Of a stretch of DNA of 6,241 nucleotides, positions 4,934 to 6,241 are shown piece after piece. The notes under the pieces were generated by a model. That model saw nothing but the letters and a program-made list of their open reading frames with translations, searched no databases and was not told where the DNA came from. A program made the position numbers and the translations under genes. Location: the NCBI GenBank assembly GCA_016201685.1, contig JACQCJ010000089.1, positions 1 through 6,241 on the forward strand, read 5' to 3'. This stretch comes from Candidatus Peregrinibacteria bacterium. Lineage in GTDB: Bacteria > Patescibacteriota > Gracilibacteria > Peribacterales > Peribacteraceae. Position 1 is the stretch's first letter; the number at the start of each line of letters is the position of its first letter.

Positions 4934-5958
4934 TCGCCTCCTCTATGCTTGCGAAGGATGACGCATCGAAGGCTCTCGCGCTCCTCGCTCCTGCGTCACA
5001 CGTCCGTTGCATCTGCCACCGCAACCCCGATGGCGATGCGATTGGCGCTTTGCTCGGCATCGGACTTCTGATAGAGCAGGTTCTTCCGCAGCGCGACGTC
5101 ACGTTTCATTGCGTCGATCCCGTCCCGGAGATGTTTCATTTTCTCCCCGGCGTGTTCCGCGTTCAAGGGTCACTTTCACATCCAGAGCATCCCAAAGGAC
5201 TTCCACTGCAATCGGACGACGTCATTGTCTTCGTCGATTGTGCCGAGCCCAAGCTCACCGAGATGCACGAGACGCATCCGCAGCTCTTCGATGGCACCTT
5301 CAAAACGATCGTTCTCGATCATCACCATGCCAACCCGCGCTTCGGCAGCGTGAACTTCGTCCATCCCGAGGCGGCCTCTACCTGCGAAATCATCGTCGCG
5401 CTCGCCTCGGCTTTCGAATGGCCGCTCACGTCCGACATCGCGACCTGCCTGCTCACCGGCGTCTACACCGATACCGGCGGTCTCCTCCACAGCAACACCT
5501 CCGCGCACGTGTATCGCACGGTGGCGCGTCTCCTGCGCGCGGGCGCCCGCCGGCAGTCCGTCATCACGGCGGTCTTCCGCAGCGCGAAACTGAGCACGCT
5601 CCAGCTGTGGGGGCGCGTGCTCGAGAAGATCACGCTCACGGAGGAGGGCGGCGCCATCTCCGCCGTCACCGAGGGCGACTTCCGCGCGACGGGCGCCGAG
5701 TACAGCGAGCTCACGGGCGCCATCGATTACGTGAACGCCATCCCCGGAATGCGCTTCTCGCTCATCCTCTCCGAACGCGCCGGCAAGGTGAAAGGATCTC
5801 TGCGGACGATGCGCGATGACGTCGACGTTTCCGCCATGGCCGGCAAATTCCAAGGCGGCGGCCACCGCAAAGCCGCCGGCTTCGCGCTGCCGGGCAAATT
5901 GAAACCGGAAGTCAGGTGGAAGGTCGTCGAAGAATCGCGGGAACGGGAGGAAAAATAA
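4918..5958 (+). CDS. nrnA: DHH/DHHA1 phosphoesterase, NrnA type (oligoribonuclease / pAp phosphatase)
   Basis: 346 residues, close to the family norm of about 310-340. The DHH domain shows HRNPDGDAIGA (H34, D38, D40), VFVDCAE (D107), the name-giving LDHHHANPRFG (D134-H136) and VYTDTGGLLHSNTS (D185), which together hold two manganese ions. The C-terminal DHHA1 domain ends in FQGGGHRKAAG (G313-G321), which binds the substrate. Family members degrade 2-5 nt RNA and dephosphorylate pAp; the exact balance here is inferred. rbfA and nrnA are neighbours in many bacteria, here separated by the phosphoesterase. ATG 4918 is the first start after an in-frame stop, but AGAGGA abuts it with no spacing, so it is a poor ribosome site. 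ATG 4945, with a candidate promoter directly upstream, is a serious alternative and leaves all motifs intact. The tail (ESREREEK) is charged. Confidence 0.93.
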   Translation: MTLIDFASSMLAKDDASKALALLAPASHVRCICHRNPDGDAIGALLGIGLLIEQVLPQRDVTFHCVDPVPEMFHFLPGVFRVQGSLSHPEHPKGLPLQSDDVIVFVDCAEPKLTEMHETHPQLFDGTFKTIVLDHHHANPRFGSVNFVHPEAASTCEIIVALASAFEWPLTSDIATCLLTGVYTDTGGLLHSNTSAHVYRTVARLLRAGARRQSVITAVFRSAKLSTLQLWGRVLEKITLTEEGGAISAVTEGDFRATGAEYSELTGAIDYVNAIPGMRFSLILSERAGKVKGSLRTMRDDVDVSAMAGKFQGGGHRKAAGFALPGKLKPEVRWKVVEESREREEK

Positions 5959-5966
5959 ATCTTCCG

Positions 5967-6161
5967 TTAACGATTCGATTGTTGCCTCTTTGATCGTCGT
6001 TTGCCCAGTCCCGGGCCAATGCGAGGAGCAATCATCACTTCCAATGTGGAGATATCCAACATCCCTGTTTCCGGGTTCGTGGGAATGCACTTTCGTACAT
6101 ACTTAAATCCGGCGTGAAGCACACCATCCCGATGCCGATTTTGCCCATAGTTTAGCCATGC
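5967..6161 (-). other. Uncertain open frame on the minus strand in the right-hand spacer
   Basis: After the nrnA stop I find no convincing gene in the remaining 283 bases. The minus strand has a 64-codon open frame ending at TAA (5967-5969), with a protein-like, very basic tail (GLGKRRSKRQQSNR) and the segment CIPTNPETGMLDISTLEV. It has no ATG near its beginning; a GTG at 6120-6122 would give 51 residues. Directly upstream in the same frame, past one TGA (6162-6164), a second protein-like segment continues (LILRANQKLGLLSIPDRA). It could be a decayed gene end, a short real gene, or chance. Codon third positions are not strongly biased. Confidence 0.25.
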
Positions 6162-6190
6162 TCAGGCTCTGTCAGGAATCGACAATAGAC

Positions 6191-6205
6191 CTAACTTTTG
6201 GTTAG
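6191..6205. other. Small inverted repeat near the right edge
   Basis: CTAAC (6191-6195) and GTTAG (6201-6205) form a perfect five-base stem around TTTTG. There is no T-tract on either side. It may be a weak hairpin and has no assigned role. Confidence 0.25.
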
Positions 6206-6241
6206 CTCTAAGTATGAGACCCGGTGCTCGTCATCTCCGCA

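Noticed and set aside
4377..5102. Minus-strand open frame spanning the phosphoesterase and nrnA junction
   Set aside because: It lies across two genes with clear motifs on the plus strand and shows no domain of its own.
5176..6090. Minus-strand 304-codon open frame opposite nrnA
   Set aside because: It is composed of shadow codons (runs of Ala, Glu, Arg, Gly, Asp) opposite a confident DHH protein.
6060..6100. Possible tRNA T-arm (GGGTTCG)
   Set aside because: No matching acceptor, D-arm or anticodon arm can be built around it on either strand.
5967..6164. UGA recoded as glycine, as in some candidate phyla
   Set aside because: metG, the PUR gene and the phosphoesterase end correctly at TGA, and no internal TGA occurs in any confident gene.

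Overview
The window carries five confidently recognised housekeeping genes and one confident small nucleic-acid-binding gene, almost all tied to protein synthesis or RNA turnover. Both edges are uncertain. There is no sign of a mobile element, CRISPR array, rRNA or tRNA. The sequence is bacterial. The methionyl-tRNA synthetase is a short form with one zinc site and has wording I associate with Candidate Phyla Radiation (Patescibacteria) enzymes. A small single-repeat PUR protein, the near absence of Shine-Dalgarno sequences and AATTG-type heptamer repeats are compatible with that. A Peribacteria/Peregrinibacteria-like genome is my best guess, but it is an inference from remembered family patterns. 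Genes stop at TAA or TGA at the expected lengths, so the standard code applies.

Layout from left to right. Positions 3-341 hold an open frame running in from the left edge, probably the C-terminal end of an unrecognised gene. metG (362-1888, +) follows. A 225-base gap (1889-2113) contains two adjacent stem-loops, the second followed by a T-rich tract. Next is a PUR-domain protein (2114-2428, +). It converges on fmt (2494-3387, -) across a likely bidirectional terminator. fmt and rbfA (3489-3827, +) diverge from a 101-base region that holds a perfect palindrome and two arrays of 7-bp repeats in opposite orientation. A metallophosphoesterase (3849-4826, +) and a DHH/DHHA1 phosphoesterase of the NrnA type (4918-5958, +) follow in the same direction. 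The last 283 bases hold no gene I can defend, only an uncertain minus-strand open frame.

How the genes work together: MetG charges initiator and elongator tRNA with methionine, and Fmt formylates the initiator. RbfA matures the 30S subunit. NrnA-type enzymes degrade nanoRNAs and pAp, and rbfA-nrnA neighbourhoods are common in bacteria. The metallophosphoesterase between rbfA and nrnA is the unusual member. It has every metal-ligand motif plus a long helical insertion, and its substrate is unknown.

The most interesting signals are not genes. (1) A heptamer tandem repeat lies inside fmt, in frame, and encodes the residues at a core beta-strand. A sister heptamer family fills the fmt/rbfA spacer, where it can fold over the rbfA start codon. 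(2) Candidate -10 boxes of fmt, the phosphoesterase gene and possibly nrnA sit 6-11 bases before the start codon, with no usable Shine-Dalgarno, which suggests leaderless or nearly leaderless mRNAs.
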